The notes under the pieces: model-generated
Told to the model about the DNA's origin: nothing
Databases searched by the model: none
Seen by the model: only the letters and a program-made list of their open reading frames with translations
Part shown: piece by piece, positions 17,281 to 26,100 of the stretch
Layout: each line of letters opens with the position of its first letter
Position numbering within the stretch: the first letter of the stretch is position 1
Program-made: the position numbers and the translations under genes
DNA from: JAHDCJ01 sp039028895
GTDB lineage: Bacteria > Bacteroidota > Bacteroidia > Chitinophagales > Saprospiraceae
DNA length: 64,000 nt
Direction of reading: 5' to 3'
Assembly (NCBI GenBank): GCA_039028895.1
Contig: JBCCHF010000013.1
Coordinates: 62,001 to 126,000 of the forward strand

Positions 17281-18177
17281 TTGTTTGTAATAGAACGACA
17301 TATTGTTCCTGAAGGAATTCACAGAGCCAGACTTAGCGACTACGCAGTGGGCAAGTTTGAAGCCATTTTTTCCCGTAAGGGAATAAAAAACGCCATCAAA
17401 AACGGCTTGATACTAGTTGATGGAAGGAAGGCGCATACAGGATACTGGGTAAGATCAGGTAATAAAATTGAACTACTTGAAAGTGATTCGAAATCCAGAA
17501 CCCCCTTCCCCTTAAGAGTAGATGTCGTCTATGAAGATGATTATCTCGCGGTGATTTTCAAGCCAGGAGGATTGCTGATTAGCGGCACTCAGTTCAGAAC
17601 CCTGGAAAATGCCTTACCCAATAATCTAAAAGCAAGCACGCAAAAGGATAAAATGCTTACTCCGAGATGTGTGCATCGACTGGATCGCCCAACTTGCGGA
17701 TTAGTCGTTGTTGCCAAAACCCGATCCGCAAGAATCAGTTTAGGTAAACAGTTTGAAGAAAAGCAAATTGATAAACGCTATCGCGCGATTGTGATGGGGC
17801 AAGCTCCAGAAAGAGGTGTTTTTGATGATCCTATCGATAACAAACCTGCAACAACAAGATTCGAACTTATCCATAGTGTGCCTTCCCTTAAAAGTGAGGT
17901 ACTTTGCTTATTGGACCTTTTCCCGGAAACGGGGCGTACCCATCAACTCAGGATTCACCTTTCAAAGGCAGGATTTCCAATTTTGGGCGACCTTCAATAC
18001 GGAAGGGAAGGCGAGGTACTAAAAGGGAAGGGCTTGTTTCTTTGTGCAGTTGAATTAAAATTTACCCATCCGGTGACTGGAGAACCCATTAACTGCAAAG
18101 TTGACGAACCCAATAAATTTCAGTTGCAAATGGAGCGGGAAGAAAGGCGGTGGAAGAAATTTCGGGAATCGGAATAG
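17281..18177 (+). CDS. RluA-family pseudouridine synthase
   Basis: 298 residues. The N-terminal part (RLSDYAVGKF, KNAIKNGLILVDGRK) is an S4 RNA-binding domain. The catalytic Asp is in CVHRLDRPTCGLVVVAK, the RluA-family motif HRLD, followed by RYRAIVMG and GRTHQLRIHL. It isomerises uridine to pseudouridine in rRNA or tRNA; which site cannot be told. The frame starts with TTG at 17281; no in-frame ATG is near, and the sequence matches the family almost from this point. It is convergent with the thioesterase gene, 2 bases apart. Confidence 0.88.
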   Translation: MFVIERHIVPEGIHRARLSDYAVGKFEAIFSRKGIKNAIKNGLILVDGRKAHTGYWVRSGNKIELLESDSKSRTPFPLRVDVVYEDDYLAVIFKPGGLLISGTQFRTLENALPNNLKASTQKDKMLTPRCVHRLDRPTCGLVVVAKTRSARISLGKQFEEKQIDKRYRAIVMGQAPERGVFDDPIDNKPATTRFELIHSVPSLKSEVLCLLDLFPETGRTHQLRIHLSKAGFPILGDLQYGREGEVLKGKGLFLCAVELKFTHPVTGEPINCKVDEPNKFQLQMEREERRWKKFRESE

Positions 18178-18179
18178 CC

Positions 18180-18926
18180 CTATGCCCATTCCGTCAAGGC
18201 GATTGCCAACTCTTTATTGTCTGATTTTCTAACCAATCGATGGAGATATTGACGATCCTCAATTTCCTGAATCTCCGAGATGATCTGGTCTTTCCAGTTG
18301 CCTTCAACCCTATACTGAATATCCAGGGATTTTAAAGTGCCATTTTGCAAGATATCATCCTGTAGAGTCTCCAGCATCCATTGAATGTAAGCCACATTGT
18401 TGAGATGTTCATTGAAGTCAAGCATATGCCACTCTACTTGGAAGTTTCTTTGAGCATGGGTTTCAGTAAATTTCGGGAGTTTATGACTGATACGTTCAAG
18501 GCAATCCTCTTTTGCTGGTGTTTCATGATCCAATATGAATTGAGGGATGCGGGTCATTCTTCTTGATTCGGTATCCATAAGCAGCCATGTGGAAGGGGCA
18601 TAGGCGATGAGATCTCCCTTTTCATCGTGTACCCTGTAATCTCGATAAGTGAAAAACTTTTCAAATCCTGCACCATTGGTGGTTACTGTAATTTTTTCAC
18701 CTAGCATGGGTAGTCGGTTAATATAAAGGTGCATTCTCATCAATACCCAGGAGATGCCGATTTTTTCAAGATCCCAAACCGAAAGGCCAAGTTCAATAAC
18801 ATTCTGCATGGCCGCTTCCTGCATATGGTCAATAAACGCTGGTAAAGTGGCGCGTTTTCTACTGTCGATATCTCCAGTACGGATGTTGAAATCTCCTCTA
18901 TAAATTAGTTTTGGATGAATGGCCAT
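18180..18926 (-). CDS. Acyl-ACP thioesterase (FatA/FatB-like)
   Basis: 248 residues consisting of two hotdog halves. The first has RTGDIDSRKRATLPAFIDHMQEAA and WVLMRMHL; the second has the active-site-like DFNEHLNNVAYIQW (D, N and H of the family's catalytic set). These enzymes release fatty acids from acyl carrier protein and end chain elongation. It lies 18 bases downstream of psuG in the same direction, so it may be co-transcribed, without an obvious functional link. Confidence 0.85.
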   Translation of the reverse strand: MAIHPKLIYRGDFNIRTGDIDSRKRATLPAFIDHMQEAAMQNVIELGLSVWDLEKIGISWVLMRMHLYINRLPMLGEKITVTTNGAGFEKFFTYRDYRVHDEKGDLIAYAPSTWLLMDTESRRMTRIPQFILDHETPAKEDCLERISHKLPKFTETHAQRNFQVEWHMLDFNEHLNNVAYIQWMLETLQDDILQNGTLKSLDIQYRVEGNWKDQIISEIQEIEDRQYLHRLVRKSDNKELAIALTEWA

Positions 18927-18944
18927 TTTAGTTTGAACTGAGTT

Positions 18945-19859
18945 TTATTGGAAAAAAGCTACTGAAATTGCTGCAGCAAGTCTTGCATTATTTAATACCA
19001 GTTGAATATTGGATTCGAGACTTACACCACCTGTGATTTGCTCAATCCTTTCCAAAAGGTAGGGGGTAACGGCTTTTCCGGTTATTTCCTTTTGTGAGCA
19101 TTCTGTGAGGGCCAATTCGATAGCTGAATCTATGGTCACTTTATCCATTTCAAATGGCCTAGGTATCGGGTTACCAATGACGACGCCACCATTAAGGCCT
19201 ATGGTCCACTTTATATCCAGCAGATTAGCAATCTCTCCTGGCGTTTGGATCGAAAAATCAGCCTCAAAGCCACTCTCTCTTAAGTAGAACGCCGGGAATC
19301 CTTTGGTTTGATAACCAACAACTGGAACACCTTTAGTTTCGAGGTATTCGAGTGTAAGACCGATGTCGAGTACAGATTTTGCGCCTGCACAAACGACGGC
19401 CACATTGGTTTTGGCTAATTCTTCAAGATCGGCAGATATGTCCATTGTCGTTTCTGCGCCCCGATGCACGCCGCCTATTCCACCAGTAGCAAATATCTTG
19501 ATGCCTGCCCAACTTGCGCCTATCATCGTAGAGGCCACTGTAGTTGCCCCGGTAAGTTTGGTGGCTATGATGTAAGGGAGATCGCGTCTGCTTACTTTCT
19601 GGACGGCCTGACCAGATTTCCCCATATCTGAAATTTGATCTGTCGACATTCCTATTGTCATTTTTCCATTGATAACGCCAATAGTAGCAGGAATAGCACC
19701 TGCTTTCCTGATTTCCTGTTCTACAGTCAAAGCGGTTTCAGCATTTTTGGGGAAGGGCATGCCGTGGGCAATTATCGTTGATTCAAGTGCTACAACAGGT
19801 TGATCATCTTGAATGGCGGCTTCAACTTCAGGATTGATTGAAAGGTAGTGGTCAGGCAT
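18945..19859 (-). CDS. psuG: Pseudouridine-5'-phosphate glycosidase
   Basis: 304 residues from MPDHYLSINPEV. Family motifs are very clear: VVALESTIIAHGMPFP, ATIGVINGKMTIGM, the catalytic-region TKLTGATTVASTM, FATGGIGGVHRGAE and the metal-site region SADLEELAKT. PsuG reversibly splits pseudouridine 5'-phosphate into uracil and ribose 5-phosphate. The frame is open 14 codons upstream to 19901, but the shorter start aligns with the family N-terminus. No psuK kinase or nucleoside transporter is adjacent; the divergent neighbour is a BtpA-family protein. Confidence 0.92.
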   Translation of the reverse strand: MPDHYLSINPEVEAAIQDDQPVVALESTIIAHGMPFPKNAETALTVEQEIRKAGAIPATIGVINGKMTIGMSTDQISDMGKSGQAVQKVSRRDLPYIIATKLTGATTVASTMIGASWAGIKIFATGGIGGVHRGAETTMDISADLEELAKTNVAVVCAGAKSVLDIGLTLEYLETKGVPVVGYQTKGFPAFYLRESGFEADFSIQTPGEIANLLDIKWTIGLNGGVVIGNPIPRPFEMDKVTIDSAIELALTECSQKEITGKAVTPYLLERIEQITGGVSLESNIQLVLNNARLAAAISVAFFQ

Positions 19860-19979
19860 TATGTCTTTGAGAGATGTTTTGTAGTTATGGAATGCATGCA
19901 AAATTAAAGCTTACCCCGAGTTTTCAATGTGAAAACCTTAATTTGCATAAAATCAATTGTCAAGTAACTTTTAATTTTC

Positions 19980-20792
19980 ATGATCATGGAGTCCACTAAA
20001 TTTCAGGATATATTTGGCCATTCCAATGTTGTAATTGCGTGTATCCATGTGGGAGCATTACCAGGTACACCGGGTTATAGAAACAACTGGAATGAAGTTA
20101 TAGACAAAGCAGCCAGGGAGGCTGAACTTCTGGCTAGTGTCGGTTTTCACGGACTGATCATTGAAAATATGCATGATACGCCATATCTCAAGCGAGAAGT
20201 AGGGCCTGAGATCACAGCTTCTATGACGATTCTTGGAGATGCGGTAAAACGCGTTGTTTCAATTCCTGTTGGCGTACAGGTTTTGGCAGGTGCTAACAAA
20301 GCAGCTCTGGCTTGCGCCAAAGCGGCCGGACTGGATTTTATTAGAGGTGAAGGGTTTGTATACGGGCATTTGGCGGATGAAGGTCTTTTTGAATCTGATG
20401 CGGGTGAATTATTACGTTACCGAAAAATGATTGATGCAGAAAGCATTGCCATATTTACCGATATCAAGAAAAAACATTCTGCACATGCCATTACGCAAGA
20501 TGTTCCGATTGGAGATTGGGCCAAAGCAGCTGAATTTTTTCGGGCAGATGGCGTTATCGTGACTGGAAGCCATACGGGAGAACCAGCGGAAATAAATGAT
20601 ATAAAAAACACCAGGGAAAATAGTCAACTACCAATCATTATTGGATCAGGAGTAAATATTAATAACCTTTCCACTTATCTTGATCTTGCAGATGGCATAA
20701 TTATCGGTTCGTGGTATAAAAAAGATGGTTATTGGGCGAATGAAATAGATAATGACCGAGCACGAAAAATAGGTGATTTGATCAGGCGATAG
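19980..20792 (+). CDS. btpA: BtpA/SgcQ-family TIM-barrel protein
   Basis: 270 residues, full length. Motifs: CIHVGALPGTPGY, ENMHDTPY, PVGVQVLAGANKAAL, RGEGFVYGHLADEG and VTGSHTGEPA. The family is named after a cyanobacterial photosystem I biogenesis factor but is widespread in non-photosynthetic bacteria, often near sugar and nucleoside catabolism genes. It probably has an aldolase-like or isomerase-like barrel; no reaction is established that I can state. It is divergent from psuG with a shared ~120-base control region. Confidence 0.85.
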   Translation: MIMESTKFQDIFGHSNVVIACIHVGALPGTPGYRNNWNEVIDKAAREAELLASVGFHGLIIENMHDTPYLKREVGPEITASMTILGDAVKRVVSIPVGVQVLAGANKAALACAKAAGLDFIRGEGFVYGHLADEGLFESDAGELLRYRKMIDAESIAIFTDIKKKHSAHAITQDVPIGDWAKAAEFFRADGVIVTGSHTGEPAEINDIKNTRENSQLPIIIGSGVNINNLSTYLDLADGIIIGSWYKKDGYWANEIDNDRARKIGDLIRR

Positions 20793-20806
20793 GCCTGGTT
20801 TTTTTT
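20781..20806 (+). terminator. Rho-independent terminator overlapping the btpA stop
   Basis: A short stem CAGGC (20783-20787) pairs with GCCTG (20793-20797), extended by a wobble and an A-T pair, and is followed by a run of eight T from 20799. The stop codon lies in the loop. Confidence 0.55.
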
Positions 20807-21264
20807 CTCCATGCACTGGTTGTAACAGCGGAGATTTGTTATGAAATAAGTCTCAGGCTCACTTTTTTTTCCTTCCTCTAAAGTAAATTCTTCATCTTTT
20901 ATATCAATTGATATCCTTAATAATTTGTGTTGAAGATTGAAATTCTTAATTTGTGACCAGTTGAGTAAATCCATATACTCAACAAATATTAGAGCTTTCT
21001 AAGCTTTTTTCTGAGTCATTTATCGCTGTTTTTCAGTGGGTTCTGCGATAAGCGTGGAAGAAACCCGGCTCGGTGTAACCAGGGTGAAATTAGTAACAGA
21101 AAAATTCGTGGTTGTTTTTTTTACAAAAATACAACTGATGGGTGATTTATTTCGTCTACCTTAAGGGATTCGAAATTCTTCTGTTTAGGATATTTTTTGA
21201 TATCTTGTTCCCCTTAGAACTAAATAATAACTTAAATAGCATTTAAAACTTTAAAACCAATCCT
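20807..21264. other. Intergenic stretch, ~460 bases, no gene seen
   Basis: Lies between btpA and the T9SS protein gene. Possible short frames here have no family features. It must hold the promoter of the 21265 gene, but I see no good TAnnTTTG element. Confidence 0.4.
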
Positions 21265-22518
21265 ATGAGACGGAAATTTTTTACATATTTCTTTGCCTCC
21301 ATAATCGCTGCTTTTGGGCTTTCATTTCAAGCATCAGCGCAGTTAATCGACTGTGCCGAATGTGGATTGCCAAACAGTCCTAATTTCTTGCTCCAAACTG
21401 AGATGTCCAATCTCACCAACACAGGTGGTATGACGACCTCTGCAGAGCTTAAGGTGTTTTTTGAGAATCAGAGTAGCTTGGACCTTGATTTGACAACAAT
21501 CAGTTTTTCAATGGTATGGGAGGGAACTAACCTTGCTTCTCTTACTGGTATGACATCTGATGCTTTTATAGGCACATGGATACAGAACACCCAATTTTTC
21601 CCTCCTGCAGTATTTGTAGTTGATAACTTCACTACTTCAGCATTATCTCCTGTAAAAGTTCTTGATGGTGTTACTTATGACAGATTATATGAGTACAATC
21701 ACACTGGTAGCGGTACACCTCACCCTCCACAAACGATTGTTTCTGGTAACAGAATTGAAATCATGACTATTACCATGACCTTTGATGGTTCACAGACTTT
21801 CTCCATGAATTCAGCAGATCCTAACTACTTATTAGCGAAAGCTAATATTGCTCTAGTTCCTGGTGAGTGTAACGAAGCTTGTCCAAATATCAATAACCAG
21901 TGGGGATTTGATAATGCAGGTACTCCAATGTTGGTGAACTGTTTCCGCACCGAAAGCGCTCCATTCCCAATCGAATTGACCGAATTTACAGGAGAAGCTT
22001 TCTCCGGTTATAATGAACTATACTGGGAAACTGCAACTGAAATTAACTCTGAGTGGCATATTATCCAAAGATCAGCCAATCCTGAAAACCACGATTGGGC
22101 TGAGGTGGGCCGTGTACAGGCAGCTGGTGAATCTTTTGAGCCAGTTAATTACAGCCTTCGCGACAACGATCCATTCGAATTAACTTATTACCGTCTCAAG
22201 TCAGTTGATTTTGATGGTCAATATGAGTATTCAGATATTGTAGTACTAAGAAGAGAAGCGTTTGATGATGGTACCTTTACGGTTTACCCGAATCCAACTA
22301 CTGCCACTGTAATTGTAGAGACTTCCTTTACTTCAAAAGCAGATGTAGTTGTTGAGGTTGTAGATGCTATTGGCCGTGTATTATCAACAGATGTTTATCC
22401 TGATTATTCAGGGTTCTTCCAACAAGAATTGAATCTTGAGCATTATACTGCGGGCATGTACTTCATCCGCATTGATAATGGAATCGAAAGAAAAGAGGCC
22501 AAAGTTGTAAAGCAATAA
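21265..22518 (+). CDS. Secreted T9SS-cargo protein
   Basis: 417 residues. Signal peptide MRRKFFTYFFASIIAAFG with cleavage after SAQ. Residues ~35-230 form an unrecognised extracellular domain with a C-x2-C pair (CAECG). Next comes the common pre-C-terminal module beginning PIELTEFTGEAFSGYNELYWETATE and ending DGQYEYSDIVVLRR, and then a type A sorting domain (FTVYPNPTTATVIVE, YTAGMYFIRI, AKVVKQ). It would be exported and possibly attached to the surface by the type IX system. It is monocistronic and followed by a strong terminator. Confidence 0.85.
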   Translation: MRRKFFTYFFASIIAAFGLSFQASAQLIDCAECGLPNSPNFLLQTEMSNLTNTGGMTTSAELKVFFENQSSLDLDLTTISFSMVWEGTNLASLTGMTSDAFIGTWIQNTQFFPPAVFVVDNFTTSALSPVKVLDGVTYDRLYEYNHTGSGTPHPPQTIVSGNRIEIMTITMTFDGSQTFSMNSADPNYLLAKANIALVPGECNEACPNINNQWGFDNAGTPMLVNCFRTESAPFPIELTEFTGEAFSGYNELYWETATEINSEWHIIQRSANPENHDWAEVGRVQAAGESFEPVNYSLRDNDPFELTYYRLKSVDFDGQYEYSDIVVLRREAFDDGTFTVYPNPTTATVIVETSFTSKADVVVEVVDAIGRVLSTDVYPDYSGFFQQELNLEHYTAGMYFIRIDNGIERKEAKVVKQ

Positions 22519-22568
22519 TTTAGGTCTAGAAAGATAAATTAGCCTTTCAAGGGGCTACAACAATCTTT

Positions 22569-22608
22569 AGGGTGTGAATGGTCTGAAAAGATCTTCACAC
22601 CCTTTTTT
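22569..22608 (+). terminator. Rho-independent terminator after the T9SS gene
   Basis: A perfect 10-bp stem, AGGGTGTGAA (22569-22578) with TTCACACCCT (22594-22603), and a run of T. It stands 50 bases after the stop codon at 22518. Confidence 0.9.
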
Positions 22609-22765
22609 ATTTTTCGTATTGATAAAGGACCCTAATGCTATTCATAAATAGAGCATGCCAATGCCAACACCATGAAGAGGAATTATCTTAATGGTTTGGA
22701 ATATAGTTGAAATAAAACTTGACTTGAAATGGAAACGGGAGTTTTCGAAAAGCCTAAATTAAGAC

Positions 22766-23233
22766 TTACTCTGAGCGGTCCCTTGATGGCATGTACATCC
22801 TCGCCTTTACTTTAGCTTCAGTAATGACTTGTCGCCCTGCAGCAAGAAACCGATCAACTGGCTGTGCACCGAGCACTCGATGATATTCTTTGCCATCTCC
22901 GTCAATAAAAACCAGGGTCGGGTAAGCATTAACCTGGTGGATAATTGCAAAGGTAGACCCTTCAGGGGTTTCCATGTCGAGTTTTACATTTACGAAATGC
23001 TTGTTGTACAAATAACCAACCCGAGGGTGATTAAAGACGTTACGTGACATCCATTTACAGGGGCCGCACCAAACTGTGTAAGCATCAACGAAGAGAATTT
23101 TGTTTTCTTCTTTAGCTTTGGTCATGGCTTCTTCCATGGTGCCTTTAAAGAAATCAATACCACCACTTTGAGCGGAAACAGTGTAAGAAAAGAGCAGAAA
23201 CAGGATTGGGATAAGTTGGATTAGGCGTTTCAT
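22766..23233 (-). CDS. Exported thioredoxin-like protein
   Basis: 155 residues with an N-terminal signal peptide (MKRLIQLIPILFLLFS, cleavage near SAQ). The redox motif is WCGPC, followed by the cis-proline loop NAYPTLVFIDGDG. This is the DUF255/thioredoxin_7-like group of periplasmic thiol-disulfide proteins. It probably reduces or isomerises disulfides in exported proteins. It is monocistronic and convergent with the preceding T9SS gene. Confidence 0.88.
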   Translation of the reverse strand: MKRLIQLIPILFLLFSYTVSAQSGGIDFFKGTMEEAMTKAKEENKILFVDAYTVWCGPCKWMSRNVFNHPRVGYLYNKHFVNVKLDMETPEGSTFAIIHQVNAYPTLVFIDGDGKEYHRVLGAQPVDRFLAAGRQVITEAKVKARMYMPSRDRSE

Positions 23234-23486
23234 GCTAGAAAAGTTAATAGATATGGGTATGGATAATTAAATTGATAAAAATACCAGTATACAACGATAC
23301 TACCAATCGAAATATTATCGAATAGTGTTAAATGTGTGTCACAATATTGGTATGTTAAAAAGTGCTCGGGGATAAAATCCCCTTCCCCCCGCAAGAATTT
23401 ACTCGTTTTCTTTTACACCTGCCAAATCAACTTGATAAACGTGTTAATTTAAATAATAAAAGCTAACTTTTGGTAAATTTTTAATT

Positions 23487-23780
23487 ATGGAGCAACACGA
23501 ATTGGATAGTTTTGAGGACACCGTTCAAGGAACTTCCGAAGTCACAAATCAGTGGTACAAAAATAAAATAAGGATTTCTATTGTGAGGTGGATTCTAACC
23601 GTCATACTTTATGTTTGGCTATGGAATAAATGGTGGTGGGTAAAGTGGACCCTGATTCCATTAATGCCGTTGATACTATTCAATTTATACCATCTGACTA
23701 TTGGTCGGAAAAAACTAATGGCCAAGCTAGGAGAAATCCAGTCTACTATTGACAAAATCCAAAGTTTTGAGGAAGAATGA
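23487..23780 (+). CDS. Small membrane protein of unknown function
   Basis: 97 residues. A charged N-terminus is followed by two membrane segments (about residues 34-48 and 54-70, both tryptophan- and leucine-rich) and a C-terminal amphipathic helix. It is not a family I recognise. Its stop overlaps the start of the YbaK-domain gene by 4 bases (ATGA), so the two are translated together. Confidence 0.65.
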   Translation: MEQHELDSFEDTVQGTSEVTNQWYKNKIRISIVRWILTVILYVWLWNKWWWVKWTLIPLMPLILFNLYHLTIGRKKLMAKLGEIQSTIDKIQSFEEE

Positions 23781-24241
23781 ACAACAGGGAGAAAAGCATC
23801 ACTTATCTGGAGCTTAAAGGCATGCAATTTGAGATTTTGGAACATTCAAAGAAAGTCTATACCTGTTCTGAAACTGCACTTGAGCGCAAGGTCTCTCTTG
23901 ACCAGGTAGTAAAGACACTGATCTGTTTCGATAAAAAGAAAAATATTCATGTTTTTATGATCCCGGGAAGTACAAGTCTTGATCAAAAGAAAGCGCGCCA
24001 GGTGATTTCATCCAATAAAATGCGTTTTGTAGATCGCCAATTCCTCGAACAAGAATATGGATTGATCATAGGTGCTATCTCTCCATTACTTATGATTGGT
24101 AACGGTCGATTTTGGTTTGATCGGAAATTTACCGAGCACGAATATCTTACCATTAGCACAGGGGAACCAGGAAGTGGCTTAAGGCTAAAGACAAGTGACC
24201 TGATGGCGCTAATTGACTGTGAATTATGCGATATCTCCTGA
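23777..24241 (+). CDS. YbaK/ProX-type aminoacyl-tRNA deacylase domain protein
   Basis: 154 residues covering a whole YbaK/prolyl-tRNA-deacylase-like domain: YTCSETALERKVSLDQVVKTLICF with the lysine after the VVK turn, VFMIPGSTSLD, the GAISPLLM loop and FWFDRKF near the end. Such free-standing proteins hydrolyse mischarged tRNAs (Cys-tRNAPro, Ala-tRNAPro and others). The exact specificity is not predictable here. It is coupled to the small membrane protein upstream and convergent with the 24246 gene, 4 bases apart. Confidence 0.85.
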   Translation: MNNREKSITYLELKGMQFEILEHSKKVYTCSETALERKVSLDQVVKTLICFDKKKNIHVFMIPGSTSLDQKKARQVISSNKMRFVDRQFLEQEYGLIIGAISPLLMIGNGRFWFDRKFTEHEYLTISTGEPGSGLRLKTSDLMALIDCELCDIS

Positions 24242-24245
24242 AAGA

Positions 24246-24842
24246 CTAGCCAGGAGGAGTCTTGTATGGATGATGTTTGTAATACTTTGGACGCGTATCG
24301 AGCCTGACATGCAACCAAAAAACACCAAACCCTGCTGTACTTAACCACCTGGGACGATCACTGACCATGTCAGAAACCGCATCTCCGACTTTCTCCCAAA
24401 AAGCATCAATCTGAATTTCGGGAGCTTTTCTGATGAAATTGGCCAGGTGTGTGTAAGTTTCTTCTTCAGTATGTGGACAAGGAACAACTAGCACAGCATC
24501 TCCTCCCAGGTTAGGAAACGAAACTACTCCATTTCTATCAATATCATTGCTGAAATAGCTGCTGAATGCCCTGGATTCTGGTTCTGCTCTCGCAAGCCCG
24601 GGACTGTTTACGAGAACAAACTCGAATGGTTGATTCCAGCTCGCTTCCGTTACAGGTGGGGTTTCCCAGAAGTAAGCGGGGAAAGGATTTTCCTTTAGAA
24701 TATTAACAAAATACCTCCTGAACGGCAGATGTGTTTGCCAGAGCGTTACTACCTCCGAATAAGCCAATATTCTCTCATCTTCCGAAATAATGTAGCGAAA
24801 CGTCCTTCCTGGGGTTATTTCTTGTATGTCGGTTATCCACAT
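24246..24842 (-). CDS. DUF6940-like conserved protein
   Basis: 198 residues, soluble, no signal peptide. The C-terminal WLSTAGFGVFWLHVRLDTRPKYY block and an internal VVPCPHTEEETYTHLANFIRKAP segment match, from memory, a conserved uncharacterised family (DUF6940). Conserved His, Arg and Asp hint at an enzyme, but no reaction is known to me. It starts one base after the GH25 lysozyme stop, so the two are co-transcribed. Confidence 0.65.
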   Translation of the reverse strand: MWITDIQEITPGRTFRYIISEDERILAYSEVVTLWQTHLPFRRYFVNILKENPFPAYFWETPPVTEASWNQPFEFVLVNSPGLARAEPESRAFSSYFSNDIDRNGVVSFPNLGGDAVLVVPCPHTEEETYTHLANFIRKAPEIQIDAFWEKVGDAVSDMVSDRPRWLSTAGFGVFWLHVRLDTRPKYYKHHPYKTPPG

Positions 24843-24843
24843 C

Positions 24844-25641
24844 TTAATTAGCCTGGATCAATGCCATTAGAGCTTCAATATCTCCGTTGAAAAAATTGTG
24901 ATCAGAATTTCCCTGAACGCCAGGAACCTGATGGTCTGAAGCGTTTTGCCAGAAAAGCCAGCCTTTATCTTTCCAGGTTTCTGGTAGGCTCGGATTGTCA
25001 GAGTCGGCTGCGTAATCTGCAATCCATAAGGGATAATCGGCAAATTCTGGATTAGTCAGGTATTCATTGCCAAAGTTAACGTCAGTATAGATTATTGGTT
25101 TTAAGCCGATTCCACTTTCTACAGTTTTAAGAAAGCTAAGGAGATCTGCACTTAATTGATCTACAGCAAAATTACCAGTAACACTCGCTTGCTCAATATC
25201 CAAAACCACGGGTAAACTTGCACCCTCTGCATCAACCAAGGTCGAGAGAAAAAAATTAGCCTGAGTTATAGGATCATCATTCGCCTGATAGAAATGGTAA
25301 GCACCCCAGGGTAAGCCTGCATTAGTGGCTTGAGCACCGTTTTGAGAGAACATCGGATCGACAAAAGTTTCCCCTTGAGTAGCTTTAATAAATACAAAGT
25401 CAATACCTGCAGATTTTAGTTTATCCCATTCAATTTGGCCGTTATTATGTGAGATGTCAATACCAATTGCCCTGGATACTTCTGCAGGTAGTTCTTCTTT
25501 TTCGATAGGTTCAGGTGGATTTGTTGTGTTTTCTACATTCGGAGGATTGTCGTCGTTGGTATTAGTTGGAGCCTGGCATGCGTAAAAAACAAACAAGCAG
25601 CTAATAATAACAAGTAGGAAGGTAATTCTGTTCTTTTTCAT
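24844..25641 (-). CDS. Lipoprotein GH25 lysozyme
   Basis: 265 residues with a lipoprotein signal (LFVFYACQAP, modified Cys near residue 22) and a Pro/Asn-rich linker. The GH25 barrel shows IGIDISHNNGQIEW (catalytic-site Asp), FIKATQGETFVDP, WGAYHFY and the acid pair in PVVLDIEQ, then SLPETWKDKGWLFWQ. It cleaves peptidoglycan between N-acetylmuramic acid and N-acetylglucosamine. As a lipoprotein it could remodel the cell's own wall or attack others. It lies between the MmcQ-like gene (23 bases) and the DUF6940-like gene (1 base). Confidence 0.9.
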   Translation of the reverse strand: MKKNRITFLLVIISCLFVFYACQAPTNTNDDNPPNVENTTNPPEPIEKEELPAEVSRAIGIDISHNNGQIEWDKLKSAGIDFVFIKATQGETFVDPMFSQNGAQATNAGLPWGAYHFYQANDDPITQANFFLSTLVDAEGASLPVVLDIEQASVTGNFAVDQLSADLLSFLKTVESGIGLKPIIYTDVNFGNEYLTNPEFADYPLWIADYAADSDNPSLPETWKDKGWLFWQNASDHQVPGVQGNSDHNFFNGDIEALMALIQAN

Positions 25642-25664
25642 TTGGGGAGTTAAAGTTGAAATAA

Positions 25665-26009
25665 TTAATCCTGCAGTTGGTCACGGACCTTTTTGGGTAG
25701 TTTCATCCTGATCAACTCATAAGATTGGCGGATGTATTTGAAAAGATCTGTTTTACTAATCGTGTTATAATCGGCCATATAAACCCATTTGTACCTGCCT
25801 AGATATGGTGCAGAAATGAATTGCTCGGAACCGAGCAATTCTTCATATTCTTCAGGCGTTACTTTTAGTGAAATACTAGGCACACCATCAAGGTTGAGGA
25901 TGGTGAACATTTTTTCACCAACTTCAAAGCACAAATGATTATCCCACTTGATGCTTTCGCCAACGCCTTTGAATGTAAGACAATAATCGCGTATTTCTTC
26001 TAGGTTCAT
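25665..26009 (-). CDS. MmcQ/YjbR-family protein
   Basis: 114 residues. MNLEEIRDYCLTFKGVGESIKWDNHLCFEVGEKMF and the TPEEYEEL and PYLGRYKWV segments are typical of the MmcQ/YjbR family, whose fold resembles CyaY and which is suggested to bind DNA. Biological role unknown. It is probably the first gene of a three-gene transcript with GH25 and the DUF6940-like protein. Confidence 0.85.
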   Translation of the reverse strand: MNLEEIRDYCLTFKGVGESIKWDNHLCFEVGEKMFTILNLDGVPSISLKVTPEEYEELLGSEQFISAPYLGRYKWVYMADYNTISKTDLFKYIRQSYELIRMKLPKKVRDQLQD

Positions 26010-26100
26010 ATTATTTTGACCTTACGATGTCAGGGTATTTATTCATAACGTCATGCCTGGCTACTTTCATTTAACCCTCAAAGGTTATTTTGGAAATCCA

